Shown piece by piece: positions 8,335-15,860 of a stretch of DNA of 64,000 bases. Below the pieces are notes generated by a model. The model was not told where the DNA came from. It ran no database searches and saw only the letters and a list, made by a program, of their open reading frames with translations. The DNA comes from Actinomadura meyerae (GTDB lineage Bacteria > Actinomycetota > Actinomycetes > Streptosporangiales > Streptosporangiaceae). The stretch spans positions 56,227 to 120,226 of the forward strand of contig NZ_FZOR01000026.1 of NCBI RefSeq assembly GCF_900188445.1, given 5' to 3'. Numbering within the stretch: position 1 is the stretch's first letter; each line of letters opens with the position of its first letter. The position numbers and the translations under genes were made by a program.

Positions 8335-8355
8335 CCAGCCGCAGCAGATGACCAG
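8322..8355 (+). repeat. Perfect 17-bp tandem duplication at a gene junction
   Basis: The 17-mer CCGCAGCAGATGACCAG occurs twice in direct tandem (8322-8338 and 8339-8355). The first copy contains the stop codon of the upstream gene and the second ends just before the ribosome binding site of the next. It looks like a recent slippage duplication. The ATG inside the second copy (8348) could be misread as the next gene's start. Confidence 0.85.
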
Positions 8356-8368
8356 AAGGAGCAACGCC

Positions 8369-9034
8369 GTGACCAGATCCCTGAGGCGCGCCGGAGCCGC
8401 CGCCGCGCTCACCGGCGCCTGCGTGCTGGCGTTCGCGCCGCCCGCGTCCGCCGCACCGAAGATCACCGCGAGCAAGACCACCGGGCTGAAGGCCGGGGAC
8501 ACCATCACCGTCCAGGTGAGCGGCATGACCCCGAACGAGACCTTCGTGACCCTCGGCCTGTGCAAGCCCGGCCCCAAGCTGCCGACCGACTGCGCCGCGC
8601 AGGACACCGGCGGCGCGATCCTCGGCGGCACCGACGCGGACGGCAACTTCATCACCAAGGACAAGTCGACGTCCGCGAAGATCAAGATCGTGGCGAAGGC
8701 GGGCGGCGCCGACTGCACGGCCAAGCCGGGCGCCTGCGTCATCGCGGTCACCGCGCCCGGCAACCAGGGTCCCAACACGGCCGAGATCCCGGTCACCTTC
8801 GCCGGCAAGAGCGGGGGCACGGGCGGCGGGAACACCGGCGGCGGCGGCGACGGCGGGGGCGCCCCCACCGGCTCCGGCGGCGCGAACGGCACCGGCGGCA
8901 CCAAGAACCTGCCGAACACCGGCAGCCTCGACGGCGTCCCGACCTACGCGCTGATCGCGTCCGCGCTGGTGATGGCCGGGGGCGCCGCGCTGCTGATCAT
9001 CCCGCGGCGGCGCAGGGCGCACGACGGCCGCTGA
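8369..9034 (+). CDS. Neocarzinostatin-like protein with LPNTG cell-wall sorting signal
   Basis: This 221-residue protein is assigned the GTG start at 8369 because AAGGAG lies 7 bp upstream (8356-8361). The alternative ATG at 8348 sits inside the tandem repeat and has no such site. It has a signal peptide (residues 1 to about 29, ending ASAA), a neocarzinostatin-like beta domain (about 30-145, LKAGDTITVQVSGM, VTLGLCKPG, Cys pairs) and a Gly/Thr/Ser-rich wall-spanning linker. The sorting signal is complete: LPNTG at 181-185, a hydrophobic segment (about 192-213) and an RRRR tail. It should be covalently attached to peptidoglycan by a sortase. No sortase gene is in the window. It is the last gene of the WxL operon. 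Confidence 0.8.
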   Translation: MTRSLRRAGAAAALTGACVLAFAPPASAAPKITASKTTGLKAGDTITVQVSGMTPNETFVTLGLCKPGPKLPTDCAAQDTGGAILGGTDADGNFITKDKSTSAKIKIVAKAGGADCTAKPGACVIAVTAPGNQGPNTAEIPVTFAGKSGGTGGGNTGGGGDGGGAPTGSGGANGTGGTKNLPNTGSLDGVPTYALIASALVMAGGAALLIIPRRRRAHDGR

Positions 9035-9036
9035 CC

Positions 9037-9083
9037 GCGTTCGCGCACCGGCGCGGCGCCTCCCCGCGTCAGTGCGCGAACGC
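9037..9083. terminator. Bidirectional stem-loop between convergent genes
   Basis: Arms GCGTTCGCGCAC (9037-9048) and GTGCGCGAACGC (9072-9083) are perfect 12-bp inverted repeats around a 23-base GC-rich loop. It starts just after the LPNTG gene stop and overlaps the last codons of the opposing gene. No U-tract is present, as is common in GC-rich actinomycetes. Confidence 0.6.
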
Positions 9084-9887
9084 GAACCCCGCCGCGCGCA
9101 GCTTCGCCGACGTCACCGGCACCTCCGGCGTCCTGATCTCGCCGCGGAAGGCCAGCTCCGCGAGCCCCTCGGCGGCGCAGATCTCCCCGAACGCCTCGGC
9201 GTTCGTCGGCGGCACCACCGCGTCGGGGAACGCGTTGTAGGCGCCGGTCAGCCCCTCGCTCACCACGAAGTCGAGCGCCGCCGCCGCGTCCCGGTAGTCG
9301 ATCCGGTACAGCAGCGCGCGGGCCGAGAACGGGACGCTCCCGCCGAGCCTCTCGTGCGCGAACCGGACCCGGGCCGGGTAGTCGATGTCACCGGGGTGGC
9401 CGTAGACGTCCGGGATGCGCACCACCGCGCCGCCCGGCGACGCCAGCACCGCGTCCTCGGCCGCGATGAAGCCGCGCGGTGAGGCGTCCGCGTCGCCGGT
9501 CCGCGGGCTCCGCTCGTCGATCACCGGACCGGTGCCCGCGCCGTAGACGGACGTCGAACTGGTGAAGACGACCCGCGGATGGACGGCGACGGCGGTCCGC
9601 GCGCTCGCGACCAGCGTGTCGGCGTACTCGGCGACGCGCTGCCCGGGGTCGAAGGACCGCGACAGCCGCGGGCTGACGGTGAGCACCACCGCGTCGGCCC
9701 CGCGCACCGCCTCGGTGACGGCCGGGCGGTCGGCGCCGCGCAGCACCGCGACGTCCGCGCAGACCGCCGCCACCTCACCGGCCCGCTCGGGAGAGGTGGT
9801 CGTCCCGAGGACCTCGTGCCCCCGCTCGCTCCACCGCCGGGCGAGCTCCATGCCCACGTTCCCGCAACCGATCACCACGTACCGCAC
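9069..9887 (-). CDS. YeeZ-like NAD(P)-binding epimerase/dehydratase-family protein
   Basis: This 272-residue atypical SDR-type protein has an N-terminal Rossmann motif (VVIGCGNVGMELARRW) with GCGxxG instead of GxxGxxG. A substrate domain carries FTSSTSVYGAGTG and VRIPDVYGHPGD and belongs to the YeeZ/NAD-dependent epimerase type. The catalytic YxxxK of classical SDRs is not evident. The start is the GTG at 9887, preceded by GGAGGGG. A perfect 19-bp palindrome lies 15 bp upstream, so an operator is likely. It is convergent with the WxL operon through a shared stem-loop. The substrate cannot be told from sequence. Confidence 0.75.
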   Translation of the reverse strand: MRYVVIGCGNVGMELARRWSERGHEVLGTTTSPERAGEVAAVCADVAVLRGADRPAVTEAVRGADAVVLTVSPRLSRSFDPGQRVAEYADTLVASARTAVAVHPRVVFTSSTSVYGAGTGPVIDERSPRTGDADASPRGFIAAEDAVLASPGGAVVRIPDVYGHPGDIDYPARVRFAHERLGGSVPFSARALLYRIDYRDAAAALDFVVSEGLTGAYNAFPDAVVPPTNAEAFGEICAAEGLAELAFRGEIRTPEVPVTSAKLRAAGFAFAH

Positions 9888-9901
9888 GGCCCCTCCTCAA
9901 A

Positions 9902-9920
9902 ATGGAAACAGCGTTTCCAT
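9902..9920. promoter_or_regulatory. Palindromic operator ATGGAAAC-N3-GTTTCCAT
   Basis: Perfect 8-bp arms with a 3-bp centre lie between the YeeZ-like gene and the stress-protein gene. The layout resembles LacI- or TetR-type operators. It has the same GAAAC and GTTTC words as the IclR sites but in inverted order and with tighter spacing, so it is probably bound by a different regulator, which is not encoded next to it. Confidence 0.5.
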
Positions 9921-9969
9921 GCTGTCATGCCATGGATCGCGCGTCGAGCGGCACCGCGTCCCGCGGGGA

Positions 9970-9984
9970 GGGACGAAGGTCACC
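9970..9984 (+). promoter_or_regulatory. DevR/DosR-like box upstream of universal stress protein
   Basis: GGGACGAAGGTCACC lies 95 bp upstream of the stress-protein start. It matches the perfect box at 42360-42373 (GGGACGAAGGTCCC) except near the end, and equals the reverse complement of 41688-41702 except for one base. The form GGGAC-N4-GTCMC resembles known dormancy-regulator sites. Confidence 0.5.
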
Positions 9985-10078
9985 CTCTTCCCCGGACCGA
10001 CGCCTCTGCCCGGGACGGGCGTTTGCCCGGGACCCTGGGGGTGACCGACAGGTGGAGACCCGAGCCTTGGGGGACTGC

Positions 10079-10945
10079 ATGAACGGACAGCCGATCGCCG
10101 GGATCGTCGCGGGCCATGACGGCTCCGAGAACGGGGTCCGGGCCCTGGACTGGGCGGCCGAGGAGGCCCGCGTCCGGGACGTGCCGCTGACGGTGCTCCA
10201 CGTCTACGACGCCTACGTGGGCGGCCCCATCGTCCCGCCCGTGGACCTGCGGAGCCTGGCCCAGGAGACCCTGGACGCCGGCCTCGCGCACGTCCGCGAG
10301 GCGGCCCCCGACGTGGAGGTGCGCGGGGTGCTCGCCAGCGGGCTGGCCGCCGCCAAGCTGATCGAGGCGGGGCGGAGCGCCGACCTCCTCGTGCTGGGCC
10401 CCCGGGGCCTCGGCGGCTTCGCCGGGCTGGTGCTCGGTTCCGTCAGCGCCCAGGTCGTCGCGCACGCCCCCTGCCCGGTGGTGATCGCCCGCGGCGACCG
10501 CGGCCCCGCCACCGGCCCGGACCGCGTGGTGGTCGGCGTGGACGGCTCGCCCGCCTCCCGCGCCGCGCTCGCCCTCGCCTTCACCGAGGCGGAACTGCAC
10601 AAGGCGTCCGTGCTCGCGGTGGCCGCCTGGGCGGCGGCGCCGTCCGAGGACCTGCCGCCGCTGGTGGACGCGGCCGGCATGCGGGAGGCGGCGGAGAAGC
10701 GGCTCGCCCAGCTGATGATGCCGCTGCGCGAACTGCGCCCCGGCGTCGACGTCGAGGTCTCCGTCCGCACCGGGCCGCCGCGCGATGTCCTGCTGGAGGC
10801 CGCCGCCGACGCGCGCCTGCTCGTCGTCGGCTCCCGGGGCCTCGGCGGCTTCCGCGGCCTGCTGCTGGGGTCGGTCAGCCACGCCCTCGTCCAGCACGCC
10901 CCCTGCCCCGTGGCGGTCGTCCACGTGACCGGCGACCACCGGTAG
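10079..10945 (+). CDS. Tandem-domain universal stress protein (UspA family)
   Basis: This 288-residue protein has two UspA repeats of about 140 residues. Each begins with a VxGxDGS motif (IVAGHDGSENGVRALDWAA and VVVGVDGSPASRAALALAF) and ends with the ATP-binding loop G-x2-G-x9-G-S/T (LGPRGLGGFAGLVLGSVS and VGSRGLGGFRGLLLGSVS). Such proteins bind ATP and help survival under hypoxia or starvation. The ATG at 10079 was chosen over upstream in-frame codons because the first repeat begins within ten residues. A DevR/DosR-like box upstream links it to the island at 36-46 kb, which holds two more tandem stress proteins. It is convergent with the amidohydrolase gene. Confidence 0.92.
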   Translation: MNGQPIAGIVAGHDGSENGVRALDWAAEEARVRDVPLTVLHVYDAYVGGPIVPPVDLRSLAQETLDAGLAHVREAAPDVEVRGVLASGLAAAKLIEAGRSADLLVLGPRGLGGFAGLVLGSVSAQVVAHAPCPVVIARGDRGPATGPDRVVVGVDGSPASRAALALAFTEAELHKASVLAVAAWAAAPSEDLPPLVDAAGMREAAEKRLAQLMMPLRELRPGVDVEVSVRTGPPRDVLLEAAADARLLVVGSRGLGGFRGLLLGSVSHALVQHAPCPVAVVHVTGDHR

Positions 10946-10962
10946 CCGCCGCCCGGCGCGGA

Positions 10963-12366
10963 TCACTCCTGGACGAGGCGCCCGTCCGCGATGGTCGCCC
11001 GGACGTCGCCCGCCGACGGTCGGCGCAGTGCCTCATTCAGCGGGACGTGCAGCAGCACCAGGTCGGCGGCCCCGCCGACGGACACCTTCCGGGGAAGTCC
11101 GCCGGGGTCGTCCGGCGCGGTGAGGAGGGAGCGCAGGGCGGCAGCCGCCGGAACGGTCTCGTCACGCCCGACGACCGTGCCCGAGCGGGCCGTGCGGTCG
11201 GCGGCGGCTGCCATCACGGCCCAGGGGTCGAGCGGCCCGTAGGGCGCGTCACTGGACAGCCCGACCGGTACCCCGGCGGCGAGCAGGCTCCGGTACCGGT
11301 ACAGGTCGGGCACGTCGGCGGCCGGTACGTCGCGGAGGTAGTCGTCCCCGCGGTCGGCGAGGAACCCCGGCTGCGTGACGACCCGCAGCCCCCGCTCCGC
11401 CAGGTCCGCCACGGTCTCCGGCGGCACGAGCGCCGCGTGCTCGACGCGGTCGCCGTTCAGCGTCCCGGTCTCGTCGAGGGCGGCGAGCAGGAGCAGCAGC
11501 GCCTCACGGGTGACGCAGTGCACGGCGACAGGCCGGCCATGGCCGTGCACGAGCCTGATCCGGTCGGCCAGGTCATCGAGGGCGGGCAGCCCCGAATCCG
11601 CAAGGACGATCTTGTAGGGGCCGGTGCCGAGCCGCGGGTGCGGGCCCGTCCGGGCGTCCGGTGGCAGGCCCAGGAGGTGGACGCGCTGGGGGAGCGACCC
11701 GTCGCGCACGGCGGCTTCGATCGAGGCGGCCGCCTCCGCGCCGAGGTCGGGTGTCGCGTCGGTGACGGCGGTGACGCCCAGCCGCGCCAGTTCCCGTCCC
11801 ACCGCGCCCAGGTCCACCGGACGCGCCGCCGGAAGGCGCGTGCGCAGCCAGCCGTCGGCACGCCAGAGCCGCCCGGTGGGACGCCCCGCCGCGTCCCGCT
11901 CGATGCCGGGATGGCCGGCGGAGGCGAGGCCGGCCGCGCGCACGGCCGCCGAGTTGAGGATCCACAGTGCTCCGCTGCGGTGCTGGACCCGCACCGGCCC
12001 GTCCGGACGCAACGCGTCGATCGCGGCGGCGTCCAGGTCACCGGCGACGCTCTCGGCGTAACCGGTGCCGCGCACCCACCCGTGCCCGTCCGGGACGGCG
12101 TCCCGCAGCGCCGCCGCGAGCCCGTCGGGACCGGTCACCTCGGGCGGCCCGCACGGGACGGAGTGACGCCGCGCCGCCAGGGCGTGCAGGTGCAGATGGT
12201 GGTCGCACAGGCCGGGGAGCAGCGCGCCGCCGCCGCACTCCAGGGCCCGCTCGCCGGGCACCCGCGCCAGCCCGCCGCCGATCTCGGCGATCAGGCCGCC
12301 CGCCACCCGGACATCGGCGCGCTCCGACCCGCCGATCTCGGCGTCCCGCAGCAGCAGCCCGCTCAT
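10963..12366 (-). CDS. Amidohydrolase family protein (YtcJ-like)
   Basis: This 467-residue metal-dependent hydrolase has the N-terminal composite-sheet start (LLLRDAEIGG...), then LLPGLCDHHLHLHALA with the metal-binding HxH. Later His residues (VAVHCVTREAL, VEHAALVPPE) and GVPVGLSSDAPYGPLDPW carry the metal-ligand Asp typical of the YtcJ/amidohydrolase-3 group. It is shorter than typical YtcJ (about 530 residues). The start overlaps the CoA-transferase stop by four bases (ATGA-type), so the two are co-transcribed. That link to a CoA-transferase and a nearby enoyl-CoA hydratase suggests catabolism of an amide or lactam compound, which is inference. Confidence 0.82.
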   Translation of the reverse strand: MSGLLLRDAEIGGSERADVRVAGGLIAEIGGGLARVPGERALECGGGALLPGLCDHHLHLHALAARRHSVPCGPPEVTGPDGLAAALRDAVPDGHGWVRGTGYAESVAGDLDAAAIDALRPDGPVRVQHRSGALWILNSAAVRAAGLASAGHPGIERDAAGRPTGRLWRADGWLRTRLPAARPVDLGAVGRELARLGVTAVTDATPDLGAEAAASIEAAVRDGSLPQRVHLLGLPPDARTGPHPRLGTGPYKIVLADSGLPALDDLADRIRLVHGHGRPVAVHCVTREALLLLLAALDETGTLNGDRVEHAALVPPETVADLAERGLRVVTQPGFLADRGDDYLRDVPAADVPDLYRYRSLLAAGVPVGLSSDAPYGPLDPWAVMAAAADRTARSGTVVGRDETVPAAAALRSLLTAPDDPGGLPRKVSVGGAADLVLLHVPLNEALRRPSAGDVRATIADGRLVQE

Positions 12367-13579
12367 GGGACGGTGATGCCGAGGCCGGCCAGCACCTCGG
12401 CGGTGTCCCGTCCCATCGCGGGGGCCGTGCCCGACGGCTCGCGCCGGACCGGCTCAGCGACCGGAACGCCCTCCACGGACCAGGACCCGCCGCACCGGAC
12501 GGCCTCCGGGCCCGCCACCGGGCCGTCGTCCGGAAGCGTCGCGGCGACGACGCCGGCCATGGCCACGTCCCACAGGACGCCGCCTCCACCGGGCGGCTCG
12601 GACGCGGCGAGAGCGGCGGCGGCCAGCCCGGTGAGGGGGTCGGCGACGGCGTCGCCGCAGAACAGCGGGGCCAGGGCGCGGTCGCGGCAGACGAGGCCGG
12701 CGGCGGCGGCCACGTCGTCGCCGAAGCCGATCCGGTCGTGTGCGCGCCCGTAGGCCGTGATCGACACCCAGGTGGTGCCGGCGCCGGCCGCGGCCTCCGC
12801 GTCGAGGCCGAACCGGGCCAGCGCGCGTGGGCGGGACGCCTCGATGACGATGTCGGCCGCGGCCACGAGCGCCTCCAGCGCGCGGCGCCCGGCGGGCTCC
12901 GCTGGATCGAGCACCACCGAGCGGTGCCCGGCGTGCAGCAGGTCGTAGAAGCCGGGATGGCCCCGGCGCGCGCCATCCGGGCGGCCAGGGGTCTCGACCT
13001 TGACGACGCGGGCCCCGGCCGAGCCGAGCAGGTGCGCGCACAGCGGCCCCGCCCACAGCGCGCTGAAGTCGACCACCAGCGCGCCTTCCACCGACCGGGG
13101 CGCGGGCGGCGCGGGGACGCGCGCCGGCCATCCCGCGACGGGCCCGGCGGCGACCCCCAAAAGCTCGGCTCGTTCCGCCAGATCCGCGCCGGTGTGCTCG
13201 CGCAGCCACGGAATGAGCACCGGCCACGGGTCATCGTCCACGGGGCCTCGGCGAGGGCTCCGAGGAGCGCCGGATCGCCGGGCCGCGCGCAGGACACGGC
13301 GGCCCACCCGTCCGCCGTGCGGAGCAGCCGGCAGGCGCCGCCCGCCGAGGTACGGCCCCGGCGCCGGTGCCCGGTGAACGCGGCCCGCTCCGACAGCAGG
13401 CGCGCGCCGTCCACCCCGAAGCGCTCGCCCAGCCGGGCGGCCACCGCCGCCGCGTCGCCCGGCGGCACGAGGGGCGGTCCGTCGGCGGTGCCGCACAGCG
13501 GGACCACCCCGGATCGCGCCCAGCTCGCGTGCGCCTCCGGCCCGCCCATCGGCGGCGACGCGTCCCCACCCGCAGGCAT
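12363..13579 (-). pseudogene. CaiB/BaiF-type CoA-transferase, frameshifted
   Basis: Family III CoA-transferases carry an N-terminal segment, and it is seen here in one frame from the ATG at 13579 (or 13549): ASWARSGVVPLCGTADGPPL through RLLRTADGWAAVSCARPGDP. The rest, VDDDPWPVLIPWLREHTGADLAERAELLG through the CoA-binding core VVDFSALWAGPLCAHLLGSAGARVVKVETPG, is in another frame down to 12363. Adding one base to the GGGG run at 13242-13245 (CCCC on the coding strand) joins the two into one normal reading frame of about 405 residues. Either the gene is a recent pseudogene or the run is miscounted. It is divergent from the enoyl-CoA hydratase with 24 bp between start codons, and upstream of and overlapping the amidohydrolase. 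Confidence 0.78.
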
Positions 13580-13589
13580 GGCCCGACGA

Positions 13590-13595
13590 TACACT
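13590..13595 (+). promoter_or_regulatory. -10-like TACACT giving a leaderless enoyl-CoA hydratase mRNA
   Basis: TACACT lies 8 bp before the GTG at 13604, the spacing expected when transcription starts at the start codon itself. Only 24 bp separate the divergent start codons, so there is little room for a leader. This supports the GTG as start. Confidence 0.4.
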
Positions 13596-13603
13596 CCGGG
13601 CCC

Positions 13604-14605
13604 GTGCGCATCTCCGTCGCCGACCTCGCCGCCGGTGCCGCCGACCTGCCGCCGCTCGCCGCCGACGGCTCCGTCCTCGACCCGCTCGTGACCGTGGAGC
13701 TGGGACCCGCCGACCCCGCGACCGCGGCGCGGGCGGCCCGGCGCGCCCTGGACTGCGACCGCATCCTGGTGGGCGTCGGCACCGGGGACCCGGGACTCGT
13801 CCGCGCGCTGGACCTCACGCTCGGGCCGGGCGGCCGGGAGACCGTCGACGATCCGTCGGCGCAGGACGCGCTGCGCGACGCCGCCGCCCGCAACCCGCAC
13901 GCGTCCCTGATCCTGCGCGACGTCCTGCGCGCCACGGAGGGCATGCCCGCCGCTGCGGCGCTGGACGTCGAGTCCTACGCCTACTCCACGCTCCTCGGCG
14001 GGCCGGAGTTCGCACGATGGCTGTCCGCCCGCGGCCCGCGCCCGCTCCCGCCCGACGTGGCCGAGCCCGTCCTGGTGACGCGCGACGGCGGCCATCTGTC
14101 GATCACCCTCAACCGGCCGGAGCGGCGCAACGCCTTCGGCCGGCAGCTGCGCGACGCCCTGGTGGACGCCCTCACCGTCGCCGCGTCCGACGAGGGGGTC
14201 ACTCGCGTGACCCTGCGGGGCGCGGGCCCCGCGTTCTGCTCCGGCGGCGACCTGGCCGAGTTCGGCAGCGCCCCCGACCTCGCGACCGCCCACCTGGTGC
14301 GCACCAGGGGAGGCGCGGGCCGCCTCGTCCACCGCCTGGCCGGCCGCGTCGAGGTCCGCGTGCACGGCCCCTGCGTCGGCGCGGGCCTGGAGATCCCCGC
14401 CTTCGCCGGCCGGGTCACCGCCCACCCGGACACGACCTTCCGGCTGCCCGAGGTGCCCATGGGCCTCATCCCCGGAGCCGGCGGGACGGTGAGCGTCCCG
14501 CGCCGCATCGGCCGCTGGCGCACCCTCTACATGGCGCTGACCGGTGCGCCCGTCTCCGCCGCCACGGCGCTGAGCTGGAACCTGATCGACGCCGTCCAGC
14601 CCTGA
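13604..14605 (+). CDS. Enoyl-CoA hydratase/isomerase family protein with N-terminal extension
   Basis: This 333-residue protein has a C-terminal crotonase domain (about 148-333): LSITLNRPERRNAFGRQLRDAL, the oxyanion-hole segment GAGPAFCSGGDLAEFG and the second hole-forming stretch VHGPCVGAGLEIPAFAGRV. In the usual catalytic Glu positions, the RLPEVPMGLIPGAGGTVSVP segment keeps one Glu. The first about 145 residues are not part of the crotonase fold; they include an additional region ending DVESYAYSTLLGGPEFARWL, which resembles fused enoyl-CoA hydratases found next to CoA-transferases. It is divergent from the CaiB/BaiF gene. The pair suggests activation and hydration of an acyl-CoA; the substrate is unknown. 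Confidence 0.82.
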   Translation: MRISVADLAAGAADLPPLAADGSVLDPLVTVELGPADPATAARAARRALDCDRILVGVGTGDPGLVRALDLTLGPGGRETVDDPSAQDALRDAAARNPHASLILRDVLRATEGMPAAAALDVESYAYSTLLGGPEFARWLSARGPRPLPPDVAEPVLVTRDGGHLSITLNRPERRNAFGRQLRDALVDALTVAASDEGVTRVTLRGAGPAFCSGGDLAEFGSAPDLATAHLVRTRGGAGRLVHRLAGRVEVRVHGPCVGAGLEIPAFAGRVTAHPDTTFRLPEVPMGLIPGAGGTVSVPRRIGRWRTLYMALTGAPVSAATALSWNLIDAVQP

Positions 14606-14633
14606 CGGGGCGCTGCGGCCGGCCCTCGGAGAC

Positions 14634-15686
14634 TCACCGCGGTGGCTCGAAGGCGCTGAGCAGGAGCGCCTTGGCGACCGGTACGCGGTTGGCGGCCTGC
14701 CGGGCGACGGCGGACTGCGGCGACGCGTAGACCGCCTCGGTGACCTCGGCGCCGGTGAGGCCGAACTGCCGGTAGATGCGCCGCCCGAGCGGGGACTCGG
14801 CGTCGTGCACCGCGGGCAGGCCGTGCATGAACCGCGCGTCCGGCCGGCCGGTGGCCCGCAGGAGCTGGCCGGTGACGCGGTAGGGGACGAGGGCCTGGAC
14901 GCGCGCGAGCAGACTGTCGAACGGCAGGTCGCGCGTGACCCACGCGGCGGTGTGGACGAAGCCCGCCCCGGCGACGGCGTCGCGGGCGTCGGTGGTGACG
15001 AGGATGCGGGCGCCGCTGCGGCGCGCCAGGTCGTGGACCCGGCTGAGGACGCCGGCGGGCGGGCGCATGTGGGCGGGGGCGGCGATCCGCACGTCCATGC
15101 CGAGGCTCGCGCCCGTGGTGAGCAGGGACGCGGCGATGGGGGCGCGGGCGTCGCCGGTGAAGCAGAAGGCGATGCCGGCGAGGTCGCCGCCGTCCAGTCG
15201 CGCCCCGCTCAGTTGTGCGCCGTCCAGTTGTGCGCCGCCCAGTTCGGCCATGGTGAGGATGTCGGCGGCGGCCTGGAGAGGGCGCCAGGAGTCCGTGCCG
15301 AGGTTCCACACCGGCACGGTCGCCGCCCGCGCGAGCCGGTCGAGGTCGGCGTGCCCGGTCCCGGCGTAGGCGATGCCGTCGAAGTCCCGGCTCAGCGCCC
15401 TGGCGGTGGCGGCGGGCGACGTCCGGGCGGACGACGCGGGCAGCACGGCGGTGCGGGCGCCAAGCTCGGCGGCCGCGGTCTCGACCGCGCGGCGGGTGCG
15501 GGCGGCGGGCCGGCCGAGCACCAGGGCGATCTTCCTGCCCCGCAGTGGCTGCGCGCCGGGCCCGCCGAGCCGCCCGGCCTTCAGCCCGGCCGCGAGCGAC
15601 AGCAGCTCCCTGACCCGGCCGCCGTCCATGTCGAGGCCGGTGAGCAGTGGCCCGGTACGTCCGAGCTCTTGGAGAGTGGTGGTCAT
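14634..15686 (-). CDS. Degenerate ornithine carbamoyltransferase-like protein with pentapeptide repeats
   Basis: This 350-residue protein starts at the ATG at 15686 with AAGGAG upstream. The OTCase fold is clear, but the active-site motifs are changed. The carbamoyl-phosphate loop STRTR is RPAARTRR (residues 59-66), HPTQ is RPLQ (135-138) and HCLP is HGLP (288-291), so the Cys is lost and Ser/Thr ligands are missing. Residues 147-171 hold five consecutive pentapeptides AELGG-AQLDG-AQLSG-ARLDG-GDLAG, an insertion between the carbamoyl-phosphate domain and the ornithine domain (which resumes at IAFCFTGDARAPI). Classical catalysis is doubtful. OTC homologues occur in actinomycete stress islands together with universal stress proteins, and several lie in this window. 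Role unknown. Confidence 0.75.
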   Translation of the reverse strand: MTTTLQELGRTGPLLTGLDMDGGRVRELLSLAAGLKAGRLGGPGAQPLRGRKIALVLGRPAARTRRAVETAAAELGARTAVLPASSARTSPAATARALSRDFDGIAYAGTGHADLDRLARAATVPVWNLGTDSWRPLQAAADILTMAELGGAQLDGAQLSGARLDGGDLAGIAFCFTGDARAPIAASLLTTGASLGMDVRIAAPAHMRPPAGVLSRVHDLARRSGARILVTTDARDAVAGAGFVHTAAWVTRDLPFDSLLARVQALVPYRVTGQLLRATGRPDARFMHGLPAVHDAESPLGRRIYRQFGLTGAEVTEAVYASPQSAVARQAANRVPVAKALLLSAFEPPR

Positions 15687-15860
15687 TGCGGGCTCCTTCA
15701 GAGGCAAGGCGTGCCCCAAGGCTTGCTCCGCACGGTGTTGAACCGCGCCGGGGAAGGCCCTGGTCGATGCACTGGGTCCCGCGTGCACCCGGGAGGGCCT
15801 GGGTGTCGGCCAGTGATGCCCCCAGGCGCGATGGCCCGGCGCGGTGAGCAGGCTGTCCGC

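Noticed and set aside
10005..10036. CCCGGG-rich inverted repeat before the stress protein
   Set aside because: Short arms of pure G/C are expected by chance at this base composition.
15687..15860. DevR-like box between the OTC-like and STAS genes
   Set aside because: Only loose GGGCC-type similarities; no GGGAC-N4-GTCMC match.
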